A stretch of 64,000 bases of DNA from contig NC_057319.1 of NCBI RefSeq assembly GCF_000687475.1, positions 2,542,001 to 2,606,000 on the forward strand. Direction: 5' to 3'. Every line of letters begins with the position of its first letter. The first letter of the stretch is position 1. Below are positions 34,472 to 45,966 of this stretch, in pieces. A program made the translations under genes and the position numbers. The stretch comes from Ustilaginoidea virens. Lineage: Eukaryota > Ascomycota > Sordariomycetes > Hypocreales > Clavicipitaceae. Under the pieces are notes generated by a model that was given only the letters and a program-made list of their open reading frames with translations, searched no databases and had not been told where the DNA came from.

Positions 34472-37400
34472 CTACAAACCTGCCTCCTGTGCAGTGTGCC
34501 GCCTCCTCATCCGCTTGCTTCGTCCTTCCGTCGTCGTGTCCACCACCGTCGACGGAGCACTCGTGTGCCGCCGCCTCTTCAGCCCCTTCGCTCTCACCAC
34601 CTCGGACCCCGAGATGCTCGGCGGCGCAGACCAAGATTTGGATGCCGCCCGCCCTCTCAGCGGGAGCGCCTGTGCGCACGCAGCATCATCCTCCTCCTCG
34701 GCTCGCCGGACAAAGGGCTCCGCACCCCAGCCGCTTTCCGCCCACGCCTCGCGGACCGCGACTCCCAGCGCAAACGCCACCTGCCTGGCCACGCTGTTGC
34801 CCACAATCTTGTACTGCTTGGCCGACGATCCCAGGAGAACCTCGTCGTCCAGGAACCCTTGCGCCCGGCGGGCTTCCATGATGCTGATCGGCCGATTCTC
34901 GTCCCAGTGCAGCCAGCGGCCGCTTTTGCGGTCCACCAGGTTCATGCTGGTCACAATCGTCTCCAGCAGCCGGCTCGGGTACAGGCGCCCAAACGCGTTG
35001 GTGTTCTTCTGGAACACATCCTGCGCGCCCCCGCGCGAGCCTGACTCGCCGTGGAAGGTGGAGATCTCCGCTGGCGTGAGAACGTCGCGCCTCGCCTGCG
35101 CAAAGTTCGTGCCCCATGGCCGCGTGGGTATGAGCGCGATTCGTGATCTGTTGATTCTTGATATGCCGATTGATACTCTGTGGTCCGGGAACGGGATGCA
35201 GGCGCCCGGCAGGCCGTCGTATATCTTGGGTAGGTCCTTGGTCGCCTGCGCGGCCGTGACGAACGTGAACGGCGTCGCTCGGGGAAACTCCCTCTCCGCT
35301 AGAGACTCCCCGGTCGGTAGCCTGCCGAGACGCAGCGGTTGGGTGTGGGGGGGATGCGAGTGCGTATGCTGCGGCTTCTTCGGTAGCCTGCAGCCGGGCG
35401 CCGCGAAGATGAGGAACACTCTCGTCCGCCTTTGCGATGCTCCGAAGGATGACGCGTCGAGCACGAGAAATTGGGCCTGGTATCCCATGCCAACTATCGC
35501 GCACATGAGCTGGCTGAAGACGTCCTCGTCTCGACAGGCCCGGTTCTGGACGATTCCCGGCACGTTTTCCAGTATGCCGTACTTGGGGCGGTATATGTCC
35601 ACCGAAGAGGCAAACGCTGCCACCAGCGACTGGTTCTTGCGCTGCTTGATCGTTGTCTTGTCGTTTGTCAGGCGTGAGAAGCCGGGGCAGGGGCTTCCGC
35701 CGGCGATAAAGTCCACCGTGCCAATGGTGGGCACCGAGCCGGTGAACTTGCCGTCCATCGCCAGCCCGTTGAGCTCGTCGATGGATCCCAGAAAGGGATC
35801 CACCAGCGTCTTCTCCTTGCAGTTGGCCATGTAGGTGTGGACGGCTGTGGCGTCGAGGTCGTTTGCCCACTTCATCTGAACAGCACCGCCTTCTTCCAAA
35901 CCTCGGCCGAAGTTCCCCCCGCCGCAGAACAGGTCTAGGCCGAAAAGCTGCGGGATGCTGTCCTTCGGATCAAGGCCTTGTCGGAGCCTCTTGGGAAACT
36001 CTTCCATGGGTGCGCACTTGAACACGTCGCCAGAATCGTCAACTTCTTGGTGGGTGATGAAGAAGAAGGAGCCCATTCCGTCCCGGCTGTACGGTGCCGG
36101 GATCTTTTTCCCATGCTTGAAGAATCGCACCGAGCACCTGCCGATTATCTGGCTGCTGTAGCACTGGACAGCTTGGTTGCTGTATACCAGCTCGTTGCAT
36201 GGCGCAGTGGCTGCGGCCGAATCCACATCCCTTCGTCTCAACAGCCTTCTGAACTGGAACAGAGGCTTGCCGGACGGGGTAACGTAGGATCCAATTAGCT
36301 CGCAAGGCTCGGATACGGGGTTGCCGGCCTTGATCTGGATGAGGAGCGTGTCTCCCAGTTGATATTCTGGCTTCGAAATCCGGCAGCTGGTATGGGGGCA
36401 GCGCAAATGGCCGTCTTGCAGCGATATCCACTTCCTGTCCTGGCTAATGTACACCTGTCGGCAGAAAAACTCCGACTTGGTGCTCGAGTCTCCCCCAAAC
36501 TCGACCGTGTGTATGGCCAAGACTTGGTCTTGTTGAATCTTGTACCTCTCGGTACAGGAGCAGTGATCGGATAGAAACAACTCATTCTCCCACGGATACT
36601 TCATTAAACCACAGATGGTGTCGATCGATCGGTAGTACCATAAAACCTCAAACTCCAAGGACCCAGAGACGGTTTGGTTGATTTTCTGCACGAGGGCGAA
36701 CCACCGATCGATATCGGCAAAGGTTCTGGATACTTCGCGCTCCCACACGGTTCCCGACTCCACATCGTCTCGTTTTGTAGAAATGGTGTCCCCCACCTTG
36801 ATCTTTCTGATTTCTTGCGCGTCGACCGTTGTGGCATCACAAGAGGCGGCGACGACGACGGCGGCGGCATCATGTGGCACAGAAGCTGGCTCCAGGTGAT
36901 TCCTCAACATGACAGAGTCTCTCACCGCCGAAGATTTGGACGCGAAAACACATTCCCGCAGCATGCTTCCAAAGGGGAGGTGAGAGAAGAGCCCGAAAAT
37001 GTACGGCGTAGTAACGGTCGCGGCTTCGGCAAGGCATGGCCGACTTGGATACAAGGTCATGTTCCAAACTTCGGCCCATATACTGTGAAAGCATGCGCGA
37101 CCGTGGCCCAGAACTCCAGTGTACTCTTTCCAAAGAAAAGCAAGATTTGCAATTATAGATGTCCGGAAGTCATTCGAAGGATGCTTTTTAAGCCATTGCG
37201 TAAACGCCGGCGCTGTGCCATGGGTCAAGACGAGCCATTTCTTGAACGTGTGGCGGAAATGACTGATGGACACTTTGGCGTTCCTCGCCTCCATGAAGAA
37301 GAGAAAATCAACAAAATGCTTGGCCAAGTCGGCGATCCAGATGAATGGGTCAAAAAAACGACGGTATTCCTTGGCGGGGCATCCCAGCCTGTAGTAGGTG

Positions 37401-38018
37401 TCGGTGTCTTTACACATTGCTGACTGAAGCCATACGTGGTCTCTGACGGTGGGAGAGTCCAAGCAGTGATAGTTTCCGATGGGGACGGTGCTGATGGGCA
37501 CTCGTCTGACGAATACCCTTGTTGAAGCGCAGCTCAGAATGCCGTCAAAGTAAAACTGGTTTAGTTCTCGCTTAATGTCCAGCTGGTGTAACGGGCGCAA
37601 CTCGCAGGGGTAGTATCTCGTGTCGCAGTAGACGGAAAAGTCGTCTAGTTGCATCTCGACGAATTCGAGCCCGTCAGCAGCCGTGGGCGAGGACGCTGGC
37701 GAGTCAAGGTCACGGGCATGGGCATGGGCATGGGCATGGCGAAGAAGCCGGAGCGCCTCAGCCTCGCCCTTGAGGGGCGCCGGCGGTGTGAAAGGCTGAA
37801 AGTAGGATCGAGGATATGTCAGATGAAGCTCTGGAATAACTGTCCTCAACTCAGATGTGGCTTGATCGAGAAGATCCGGCGTCGCTGTACGGGACAGCAC
37901 GGGATCATCATGGTCATGACTGAAGTCAACATCGTTCGGCTGCTTGGAGAGTAAGAAAAGGGTGAGCGAGGGATCCAGGCGACAGGTGCCAGGGTGAAGA
38001 CGGCGGGCAACTCACCAT
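34472..38018 (-). CDS. dim-2: DIM-2-type DNA (cytosine-5) methyltransferase
   Basis: This enzyme transfers a methyl group from S-adenosylmethionine to cytosine; Neurospora DIM-2 performs all detectable cytosine methylation and targets RIP-mutated repeats. My model is a coding exon of just the ATG (38018-38016), a 76-nt intron with GTGAGT donor and CAAGCAG acceptor, then one long exon (37939-34472), 1156 residues in all. Without the intron the long frame has no in-frame ATG near its 5' end and starts at a GTG. Two BAH-like regions lie at about residues 370-480 and 500-640. The catalytic domain has motif I FGLDLFCGGGNFGRG (about 665-680), motif IV GGSPCPGFSR with Cys752, LENVPGI, QRRTRVFLI and motif X KIVGNSVARQVAFALG. 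A basic KRRR-rich tail ends the protein. Every core motif is intact. Confidence 0.9.
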
Positions 38019-41000
38019 ATCGCGTAAAGATTATGATTCCAACTGCCACGGGGGCAAGTGAAGCATTCCAAGCAAAGCGGCAAGGGTGTTGAGGACGGCG
38101 AATTGACGGCGGGAGGAGTGTTGGGGCCTTGGGAGGGTCTAAGCATAGTATAGTGTGTGCAAGAGGCATGTAATGGTCAACTATGTTGCGCCCGGTGCCA
38201 TTTGCAGACCACGTACAATTCGGTCGACGGGCACCGAGAAAGGGAATTCGACTCGACGAACGATGCTGGGCTTGGCACTCAAGAGCAGCGTTTTCCGAAT
38301 TCAGGTCCCTGGTCTCCAGTGCTCGAGCACGAACGGACTAGTCAGCGGTACAAACGGGGTTAACGAAGCCCGACTCCACCTTGCCAATTGCCAATTGCAA
38401 TAGCAATTGCGATTGCAATTGCTCTCCGAGAGCGAAGATCAACACGTAACGTGAAACCGCTGGTCATGGACGGTCGCGCCTCTAGGTGCCCGGATGGAGA
38501 GCTGGCGGAAAAGACGGGCAGATTTGTCGGCCACGCTCGTCCTGCATGCAGCCGGGCCTTGTCGCGGATCCTGAGGTTGAGGTTCGTTCGTTGTGGCAGC
38601 GGCTCTCGAGACGACTTGTCGTGCGTCAGTCAGCTCAAACCCTGCATCGAGTCTGGCTGTTTCCGGCTCCTAGCACGGCCATAATAATTGAAAGTATTAT
38701 GATTGCCTCGGGCGCCTAGCACCTTCCGTTCTTGTCCCTAGCGTCGCGACGCGATTTTCTTTCCAGCTCGCGCCTTGCAGGGGTGTCGCCCAAGTCTGCG
38801 CAGCCGGTAGGGCCTGGGAGGTGGCCGTGACGGCGTCTAATTGGACTGCTAGTCGTCGCCTTGTTTGAGGACCCACAGCTTGCCAGTAAGCCATCCACTA
38901 GGGACGGAGGAACCTACCTTAGGTACTCCGTACCTTGCGTATTTCCCCTGGGCGTGGCCCCTGGATTTTGCCGGCCAATGGCTGAGCTTGTGAAGTCTGG
39001 TCGGCTTATGAAGTATTTTCTGCCTCCATGTAGGTAAGGTAAGGTACCTAGGTACCTAGGTAGGTACCTAATCTATTTCTGCCTCCATGTCGCAACAAAG
39101 CAAAGTCACGTGTCGCTGCAACTCTGTTACATATTATCGCTCGCGATACGCGGGGCGGGAGCGAATTTTGCTTGCCTCCCAGCTTGTCATCGGAACAGGA
39201 TTTTCAAATTTAAAATATCAAGGACCTAAATTAGTGCCTGGCTAGTGCCTGAATCCAGCCCGTCCCTCACATGTAAAGAGTGAGTCAACTTGGAAGGGGT
39301 TCTTGTTGGTGACGCGTCTTGCTGATGGCTTCATTGGCTGCGATTCGGGTCCTGCTAAACGGTTCAGCCGCACTTGTCAGCGGCGCCGTCACGTGACCGC
39401 CCCCTGGTCTGAATTTCTCACCCTGGGTTGTGTATTTCCATATGTCCACCCAGGTGTATCCGGAAGATCAACAACGCCCCCTAGGATCGAGTCGAGTTGA
39501 TGTGGATCCTTGGAACCTTGACTCCTTGACTCCTTGACTTCTTGGCTCCTTGGCTCCTTGCATCGCTTCTCGGAGTTGCCGAGTACCACAAGGTGAGGAA
39601 AACCGCAAGGATTGAACCTCAAAAAAGTGTAGCCCTTTATTGTTCGTCTCCCATCATGGCCTAGCAAACGAGTGTTCGAGAGCTCCAGAGGCGGTTGCGT
39701 GAAGCTCAGCGGCGCGCCCAGGGTGGCAGGAGAGCGCGGCAGGGCGCCAGAACAACGACTCCTCGACAAGGCGACTTGGCACCAACACGCTGAAGTCTGC
39801 CAAAGGCTGGCTTTTCACAACCTCAAGGTGGACGTGGACGCTGCCCGTATGGCTCACTACAAAGGGCACCGCTCAAGGTCGCAGCACCGCATCTTGGGGC
39901 TGGCCCCGCATCCGATGAACATCTGCAGCATGGTTGTTAACCGCCAGACGATCCCCTTCTTTCGGCGGATTCCGAGGGCCGTTTCCGGTACCATGCGGAA
40001 AGACTGACCGACCGCCGCTGCCATCACGCCAACATGCCACTAAATAAATAATCGATGGTGGACTTGAATGGTCTTCTGACTACGGGAGAAACCCATTGTT
40101 TTTCTCGAGGTTGATCGGAAACATGTTCAGAATACTGTACTATCATCTGGCTAAACGCGGTACCGGAGGGGTCTCGGCGCATCACAAATCTCGTACTGCT
40201 GCTGTTGGCCAGTATTCGGCCTTGATCCTCATCACCACCTCGCACAGCCAGGCCCAACGCAAGGACATGGCCAGGAGCAGCCGTCGTATCGTGTGATGCG
40301 GGGACTGAAAGACGTCGGCAGAAGATTCTGAGGGCGCTCTGCGGTCGATTCCATCAAATGAACCGTCCGCAACGAATGGTCAGAATGTACGCCGACTGTA
40401 TGCGAAGGCGTTGATCACTCGACCTGTGTCTTTAAACGACGACGTATTGGCGACCAAACGAAGCCGAATAAGCAGCCAGCAAGACTATAGGAAGAGTTGT
40501 TTTTTGTCTGCTATAGAAGAATCTCACCGACATGTTTTTTTTTTTTTTTTTCCTCTCGTTTTCTAGCGTATAATAGCCACAATCTCGCCATGAGATAAGT
40601 CACAGCCTGGGGAGGACTTTACCGACGATAATGCGTTCCTCGCTGGTCGTGTAAGCTCCCCAACATCGTCACCCTGGCAGATGAACCTATAAGCCATGCT
40701 CTCTGCCAGAACATGGGGCGCAAGACTCGCCGGCTGCAAGACCAAGCTGCCGAGATGTCGTGTTGGAAGTAGCCCGGTCATGTCTTTCCAGTCCTTCCTG
40801 CGCGAAGATGACGAAGACAATCATGGCGTTCTTGCCCTCAATATCCGATTCGAAAAAGAGTAGGAGTCTGTCAATATCTATGGCTTCGTGATGCGGAGAC
40901 CGTCATGTCTGTATTTGCAGCACACTCGGAGGAACGCGTGTGATGTTCCGATGTTCCAGTTGCGAGCGTGCATTCAGCGAGAAGCGGCAGAGATGCCAAT

Positions 41001-41431
41001 CCGGTCAGCAGTCAAGGTTATTTTGATGTCCTGATTTCGTAGTTTGTAACCCATGGCAAGTCCTGGCAAGTCCTGGCAAGTCCTGGCATGCCGTTGCGCC
41101 ATAAAGGCACCCACGAGTCGGACGGAAAATCCCATCCGCATCTTAAACTTGACCTGGAAGTCGTGTAAGCCCCCCCCCCTTGAGCCAAGGACCTACCGAT
41201 CGGTTATAGCTTGAGCATATACGGCACGGATAAGGGGGCTCGAGCGCATTCATTCAATGGCCCTTCTGCATCAGCGACTTATTGATGTATTGGTGCAGAC
41301 GTTTTTTGCGGCCAGCGTGCCATCCCAGTCGCCTCGATGCAAACGCGCGCCCGGGACATGCCGCGCCAACGCCCCAAGCATTCATGCAGCCATCGCTTCG
41401 TTGTGCTTCAACAGCACAATGCATCGATAGC
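38019..41431. other. Intergenic region with possible gene relics
   Basis: No intact gene supported. An AGGTACCT cluster and one TACTCCGTA copy (38934-38942) lie at 38910-39072. At 39660-40007 (+) a coiled-coil-like stretch (frame of RELQRRLREAQRRAQ) ends at a stop and the adjacent frame stays open for 110 codons without an ATG start. At 40024-40257 (-) and 40563-40820 (-) two frames of 77 and 85 codons look less repetitive than their surroundings but have no good start, splice sites or known domain. They may be remnants of a decayed gene. A TGGCAAGTCC tandem array is at 41055-41088 and a T-run at about 40534-40551. Confidence 0.45.
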
Positions 41432-42994
41432 TTACCGCCGGCGACGGAAGCGGCTATTGTGCCCCGGACCGCCCTTTGCCCCGTTGTTCCTCAGCTTCAG
41501 CCGCTGGAAGTTGGCGTGTGCAAGCTCGTTGACCTTTCTTACCGCCTTCTTCACCGGCCCTGCTGCCTTGGTGCTGGCCTTGGTTTTGGCGGCGGGCTTG
41601 GCGGCTGCCTCGTCGTCGCTGCTTCCACCAGCGTCTTGCGCGGTCGAGCCGCCATCTGGCGCAGCGGCGTTTTGAGTCTCTGCAACGGCGTCCTCGTCAC
41701 GCGCGTCTTCGCTCCCGGGCTCCTGCGATGCATCCCCCGGCCGCTTCTTCATGGTGGGCCGCATGTTCACCCTTCGCGTCGTCCTCTTCTGACCCTTCTT
41801 CTTGAATACTGGCAGCGGGTTGCCGTCCCGGCCCACAGAATCCTCGACGGGGCTGTCGTACATGTCCTCATCGTCAAACGCACCTAGAAGGACCGGACGG
41901 GTCCTGGGCGCTACTCCAGGCGGCCCGACGGCGGGTGCAGATGCTCCGGAGGGTCTCCCTGCTGGAGACTTTGCTGGCCCAGACTGCCCTGCAGCATCTT
42001 CCTCGACCTCGCGAAGAGCCTCCAGGTCGTCATCGAGCGCATCTTCCTCCACCCTGCGCAAGCTGGCGACAATCTCGCTCAGTCCGCGGACGAGGGGTTT
42101 CCTTGGCAGCCTCAACGGCGCCGGATCGGCAAGGACGGCGTTTTCGTCCACGGCGGGCAGAGAGTGCCGCTTCAAGAAGGCCGGCGTGTCGAACTGCAGC
42201 TTGGAGACCGAGGACGGCGTCCTCCTGCTGCCGAAGCTGCCTCGCCGGGTCCTGCTTGGCGTGGCAAACGCGCTCAGCATTTGCTTCTTGCTTGCCGACA
42301 TGGGCGTTTGGCCGAGTTTCGCCGCGCTGCCCGGCTCGTCCGAGCTGGTGCGCTTGCGTGGCGTCAATGGGGCATTCCTGCTGCGCCGGCTGGGCGTGCC
42401 GCTCGCTTTGGCCGTGTTGTGTTTGGAGGGTGTGTGCAGCTCTCTCTCGACCAGGAGGTCGAACAGGCCCAGGACGCGGCCGTCCCGTTGCGGCGTGGGC
42501 CCGAGGGACGTCACGGGCGCCGGACTGAACAGTTTCCTCGCTATGGCTGGCGTGTTCATGAGCTCCTCATCCGGGGCCCGCTGCTTGGAAGGGGTCTCGG
42601 CATATCTCGTCCGCTTGAGGGGGGTTTCCGCAGGCGCGGACGCAGGAGCGGCATCCGGCTTCCGCTTCGGGGGCTTTGCGTCTGAGTTTGAGCGTGGCAA
42701 CGGAAGCTTCCCGGAGAGCAGGTCGCGGTATCTGTTGTAATCCTTGTAACGCCTTGCTGTTTCGCCAAACTGTCAGCTTTCATCGTCGTCGTCGTCGTCA
42801 CTGGTGGTCGATCGTCCGTCGGCAACTGCATCTTGACGCTACGCACCAATATCCGGGTTGTCCTTGATATCCTGCCGCCCGGGTTTGCTCCCGTCGTGGG
42901 TTTGCGTCCAGTCATTCTCCCAACGCTTGAGCTCTGCGCGTATCTCCTGGCACTTGTTCTCGTACGCAGCCTTGGTGTCCTCGTCCATGTCCAT
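41432..42994 (-). CDS. SLD2: DNA replication regulator SLD2 (DRC1/RecQL4 N-terminus family)
   Basis: Two exons (42994-42847 and 42756-41432) encode 490 residues. SLD2 is phosphorylated by S-phase CDK and then binds the BRCT protein Dpb11 to load the replicative helicase. The N-terminal block is diagnostic: EIRAELKRWENDWTQTHDG, GRQDIKDNPDI and, across the 90-nt intron, RRYKDYNRYRDLLSGKLP. The middle carries at least eight Thr-Pro sites (for example ETPSK, NTPAI, HTPSK, LTPRK, DTPAF), fitting CDK control. The C-terminus is basic and ends NSRFRRRR after a KLRNNGAKGG motif. The donor is GTGCGT, the acceptor CGAAACAG, and phase 1 is preserved through an Ala codon. The start is the first ATG after a stretch that resembles a 5' UTR intron end. 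The RING gene starts divergently 496 bp away. Confidence 0.88.
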
Positions 42995-43490
42995 GACGAG
43001 AGGGTAATCTGTGAGACAGGCTGTCGCATGGGCAAGGTTAATCGTGGCTTGCTTGCTTGTTTGGGGGGGGGGGGGGGGGGGGGGGAGGCAACGGAGAGTT
43101 GATCGTCGGTCCTTTCAACGCGTCGTCGAGATGGCATCCGGCCAGCCAGCCAAACAACGCGCCTCGAGTTAGCGCCGGCACTCACTGCCGCAGGAGATGT
43201 CAGCACCGTGCAGTGCAGCGCATGCACTACAGAGCAGCCACAGTGGATCATGCGTCATTCTCATCCCCTCCCACGGGCCTGTAGGCGTCAGCCCCACCCC
43301 CGTTGCCCTGCCCCACCAATTGACGGCTTCGCCTTCAGCCGTTCTTCCAGAGTCCCGAACTGCAGACATTCGTGACTATGTATTGACTCGGCCTGAACTT
43401 GGTCGACTCTTCTCCTTCCCACCCACCAGCGCCAGGAGAACTACCTCAACGCCCAATTGACTCCTTCCGCGACTACCCGTGTCCGCGCCG
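42995..43490. promoter_or_regulatory. Divergent promoter region between SLD2 and the RING-finger gene
   Basis: Less than 500 bp serves both genes. It contains a 23-base G-run (43063-43085). On the SLD2 strand a branch-site/acceptor-like sequence (ATTAACC ... CTCACAG) sits just before the SLD2 start, which suggests a 5' UTR intron. The SLD2-proximal half also has an open frame with a poly-Pro tract from the G-run, which I do not consider coding. Confidence 0.5.
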
Positions 43491-44609
43491 ATGGCTCCGG
43501 CGCAGGACCAGGACCAGGACCAGGACTGTGGTGACCTGAGGCGGACCACCGTCTTTGGCCTCACTCTCGACCAAGCGGCCACGACAGACGACGCCCAAGA
43601 TTGCTGCGTCGTTTGCCTCGATGCCATAACGGACCCGTGCGAGGCCCGTCCGTGCGGCCACCGCAACTTTGACTACATCTGCCTTGTAAGCTGGCTATTC
43701 GAGAACCCACAGTGCCCTCTCTGCAAGGCGCCCGTCGTCAAAGTCACACACGGTCCCGCCCAAGCCCCTACAACGACCTTCTTCAAGCAGAAACCCGCAC
43801 CGAAAACCGCGGCCCCGGCTTCGGCAAGCAGCGCCGCAGGCGTCCGCGCCCACCGCGTGCGGCCCTACGGAAATCGAGCAAGCCTGGGCTGCCCTCGGCA
43901 GAGGCCTGGTCCTTCCCGGCATGCCGGCGGCTCAACCGCCACGGCGGCATCCCAAGCCATCGCTACTCGACGAGGTGTCTATCGAAACCGCCTGTTCTCA
44001 AAACACGTCGGCTCCAACCGGCTATCCCGCTACCGGGAACTAACGCCCCAGATGTTCCTTGCCGACGCGGACCTGGTCTCCCGCGCGAGAATGTGGACGC
44101 GGCGCGAGCTACGGGTGTTTTCCTTCCTAGCTGCCGACAGCGACGCCGACGGAGACGGAGACGCGGATCGAGACGGAGCCTCGGGACTTGGGAGTGGGGC
44201 GACAGCGAGACGCCGCCGCGCGAACAACGCCGAGTTTCTCCTCGAGTACGTCATCGCTATTCTCAAATCGGTGGACATCATGGGCAGCCGCGGCCAGGCC
44301 GAGGACATGCTGTCTGATTTTCTGGGGGCGGAGAACGCAAACATCTTCCTGCATGAGCTTCGCGCGTGGCTGCGCAGTCCGTATACCAAACTGGAGGACT
44401 GGGACAGAGCTGTGCAGTACGATGCCGTGTCTGAGGGGTCCACGCGCGGGGCGGAAGCGTCTGGACAAGGCGTGGGAGCTTCAACCGCCCCGGGTCTTGC
44501 AGGACGCGGGGAAAGAGGCGGGCGCAAGGGTGATTTTTACAGACCAAGGTGTGCGAGACGGCCGACAAGGACGCGAGACGGTTCGACAGTTTGGTCCGTT
44601 GGCAGGTGA
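43491..44609 (+). CDS. RING-finger protein, probable E3 ubiquitin ligase
   Basis: A single exon encodes 372 residues from ATG 43491, in a GCCGATGGC context. An N-terminal Gln-Asp repeat precedes the RING domain at about residues 38-79. Zinc ligands visible are Cys39, Cys42, Cys55, His57, Cys64, Cys75 and Cys78. At the remaining position the motif CGHRNFDYIC offers Asp61 instead of Cys or His. The rest is Ala/Arg-rich. A moderately conserved block at about residues 245-305 (EFLLEYVIAILKSVDIMGS ... DFLGAENANIFLHELRAWLRSPY) resembles the C-terminal region of fungal Topors-like RING proteins. Ubiquitin or SUMO ligase activity is inferred from the RING alone. The last 50 residues look unstructured, and a missed 3' intron is possible. 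Confidence 0.85.
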   Translation: MAPAQDQDQDQDCGDLRRTTVFGLTLDQAATTDDAQDCCVVCLDAITDPCEARPCGHRNFDYICLVSWLFENPQCPLCKAPVVKVTHGPAQAPTTTFFKQKPAPKTAAPASASSAAGVRAHRVRPYGNRASLGCPRQRPGPSRHAGGSTATAASQAIATRRGVYRNRLFSKHVGSNRLSRYRELTPQMFLADADLVSRARMWTRRELRVFSFLAADSDADGDGDADRDGASGLGSGATARRRRANNAEFLLEYVIAILKSVDIMGSRGQAEDMLSDFLGAENANIFLHELRAWLRSPYTKLEDWDRAVQYDAVSEGSTRGAEASGQGVGASTAPGLAGRGERGGRKGDFYRPRCARRPTRTRDGSTVWSVGR

Positions 44610-45143
44610 AAGATGGATCCGGGGCGGCGTTTCTTGGCGTTGGGGCATTGCTCTCTGGTTACACGTACGGGATACCCTTGAGACTAGGTGATGCAAGACT
44701 TGACATGAATGCTTGTTTTGGATTGTAAATATGCAATGGGAGGAAAGGGGCATCGCGCCTCTTGGATGGAGTTTGTGGACTAGTTGCTGCCCACGTTCCA
44801 ACGTCAACATTCCACCATTCCAAAATCCATGATCTGATACCCAGCCGCGCAAGGCCTCCTGCTTCCACCGTATTTCGCTATTTCGCATTTATTCGTGGCG
44901 ACGGTCACTATGTATCTCATTATGCCAGACACCACTTCGACCGACTAGTGTTGGCAGCCGTGCGACGGAATGACTCGTGCGCTCTCTGGGCGGGCAGAGC
45001 GCTGGCAAGAGTCGGCTTGCCACGGCAGTCGTGTTTGTTTTCCATCAAGGGTCATGTCGTGTTGTAGCTGGCCTCTTGTGCGACGCCGAAGATCCGGCCG
45101 CGCAGACGGAAAACTTGGGAGCACGGCTGTTTCGTGCTGCGCA
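44610..45143. other. Convergent 3' region between the RING gene and SPC34
   Basis: About 530 bp between two convergent genes. I see no gene and no notable repeat. Confidence 0.6.
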
Positions 45144-45966
45144 TCACATGTTCATCAGACCTCCCAGATCCTTGTCCATCTGGCGCAATCTTTCTTGAAG
45201 CTCTCTCTTCTTTGCTTCCATTTGTTTCGCCTCCGCCTCCTCTCTACGGAGGTCTTCTTCGGTCCACGGTTCGCTCTCGTCCTCTTCGCCCTCCATGCCG
45301 GCACCGCCGTCTTTGTCCATCCAGCCTTTGTTCATGCCTGCCAGCCGCTCGCTCTGTTCCGCAACCTTGGCCTCGTAGTAGGCCATGGTGTTCTTCCCAT
45401 TGCGGTGCTGGTGCCGCAGTGACGAGATGCGCTCCCTCGCCCCGGGCAGCTCGTAGACGCCGCAGAGCTTCTCGGCCCCGCGCAGCAGCATCTCGACGTC
45501 GACGTCGCCCTTGCGGTCCGTCTCGCCCCTGCGAAGCTGGGCGTGCATCTCGCCGCCGAGGACGGCGGCCACGGCGGTGTGACGCCGGGGATTGGTGGCG
45601 CCGCGAGAGGGGGCCCCCGTCGTCACTTCCCCGGACGCCACGTTGAAGACGGTCTGGCGCCGTTTCGCGCCCTTTGTCTCCTGCTCGAGGCTTCGGCTGC
45701 TCTGCGTGGCGGGAGGCGGCGGCGGCGGCGGCGGCGGAGGGACAGAGAAAAGCGCTCGTTCGTGCGCTTCCGTGTCCCGGATCAGCGAGGTGATGTCGTA
45801 GTTGGATAGGAGGGCGTTGGTGAAGATCTTGGGAGGAGGGAATCTGTAGAGCTGGTCAGACTTGGCGTCCTGATCGGCCGGACGGGGAGGTGGCGTAGTA
45901 CGGCAAGGCGTCAATGCCTTGACATGAGTACGATATCTGCTCGAGATGGTCGGAGAGAACCGACAT
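45144..45966 (-). CDS. SPC34: DASH/Dam1 complex subunit SPC34
   Basis: Two exons (45966-45902 and 45843-45144) encode 254 residues. SPC34 belongs to the ten-subunit DASH complex, the ring-like coupler that attaches kinetochores to microtubule plus ends in fungi. The short first exon encodes MSVLSDHLEQISYSCQGID. Joined across a 58-nt intron it gives IDALPFPPPKIFTNALLSN, the hallmark N-terminal block, followed by YDITSLIRDTEAHERALF. A run of ten Pro residues follows (from GGC/GCC repeats on the opposite strand). The C-terminal third is an acidic then Lys/Glu-rich coiled coil ending GGLMNM. The unspliced frame can be read further upstream to 46091, but then lacks the conserved N-terminus. Assignment is confident. 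Confidence 0.9.

Noticed and set aside
36674..37423. 249-codon plus-strand open frame
   Set aside because: Antisense to the DIM-2 gene, whose sense translation is clearly conserved.
43086..43251. Minus-strand frame with poly-Pro upstream of SLD2
   Set aside because: The Pro tract is a product of the 23-base G-run; an acceptor-like site after it suggests untranslated leader, and the conserved SLD2 N-terminus begins at 42994.
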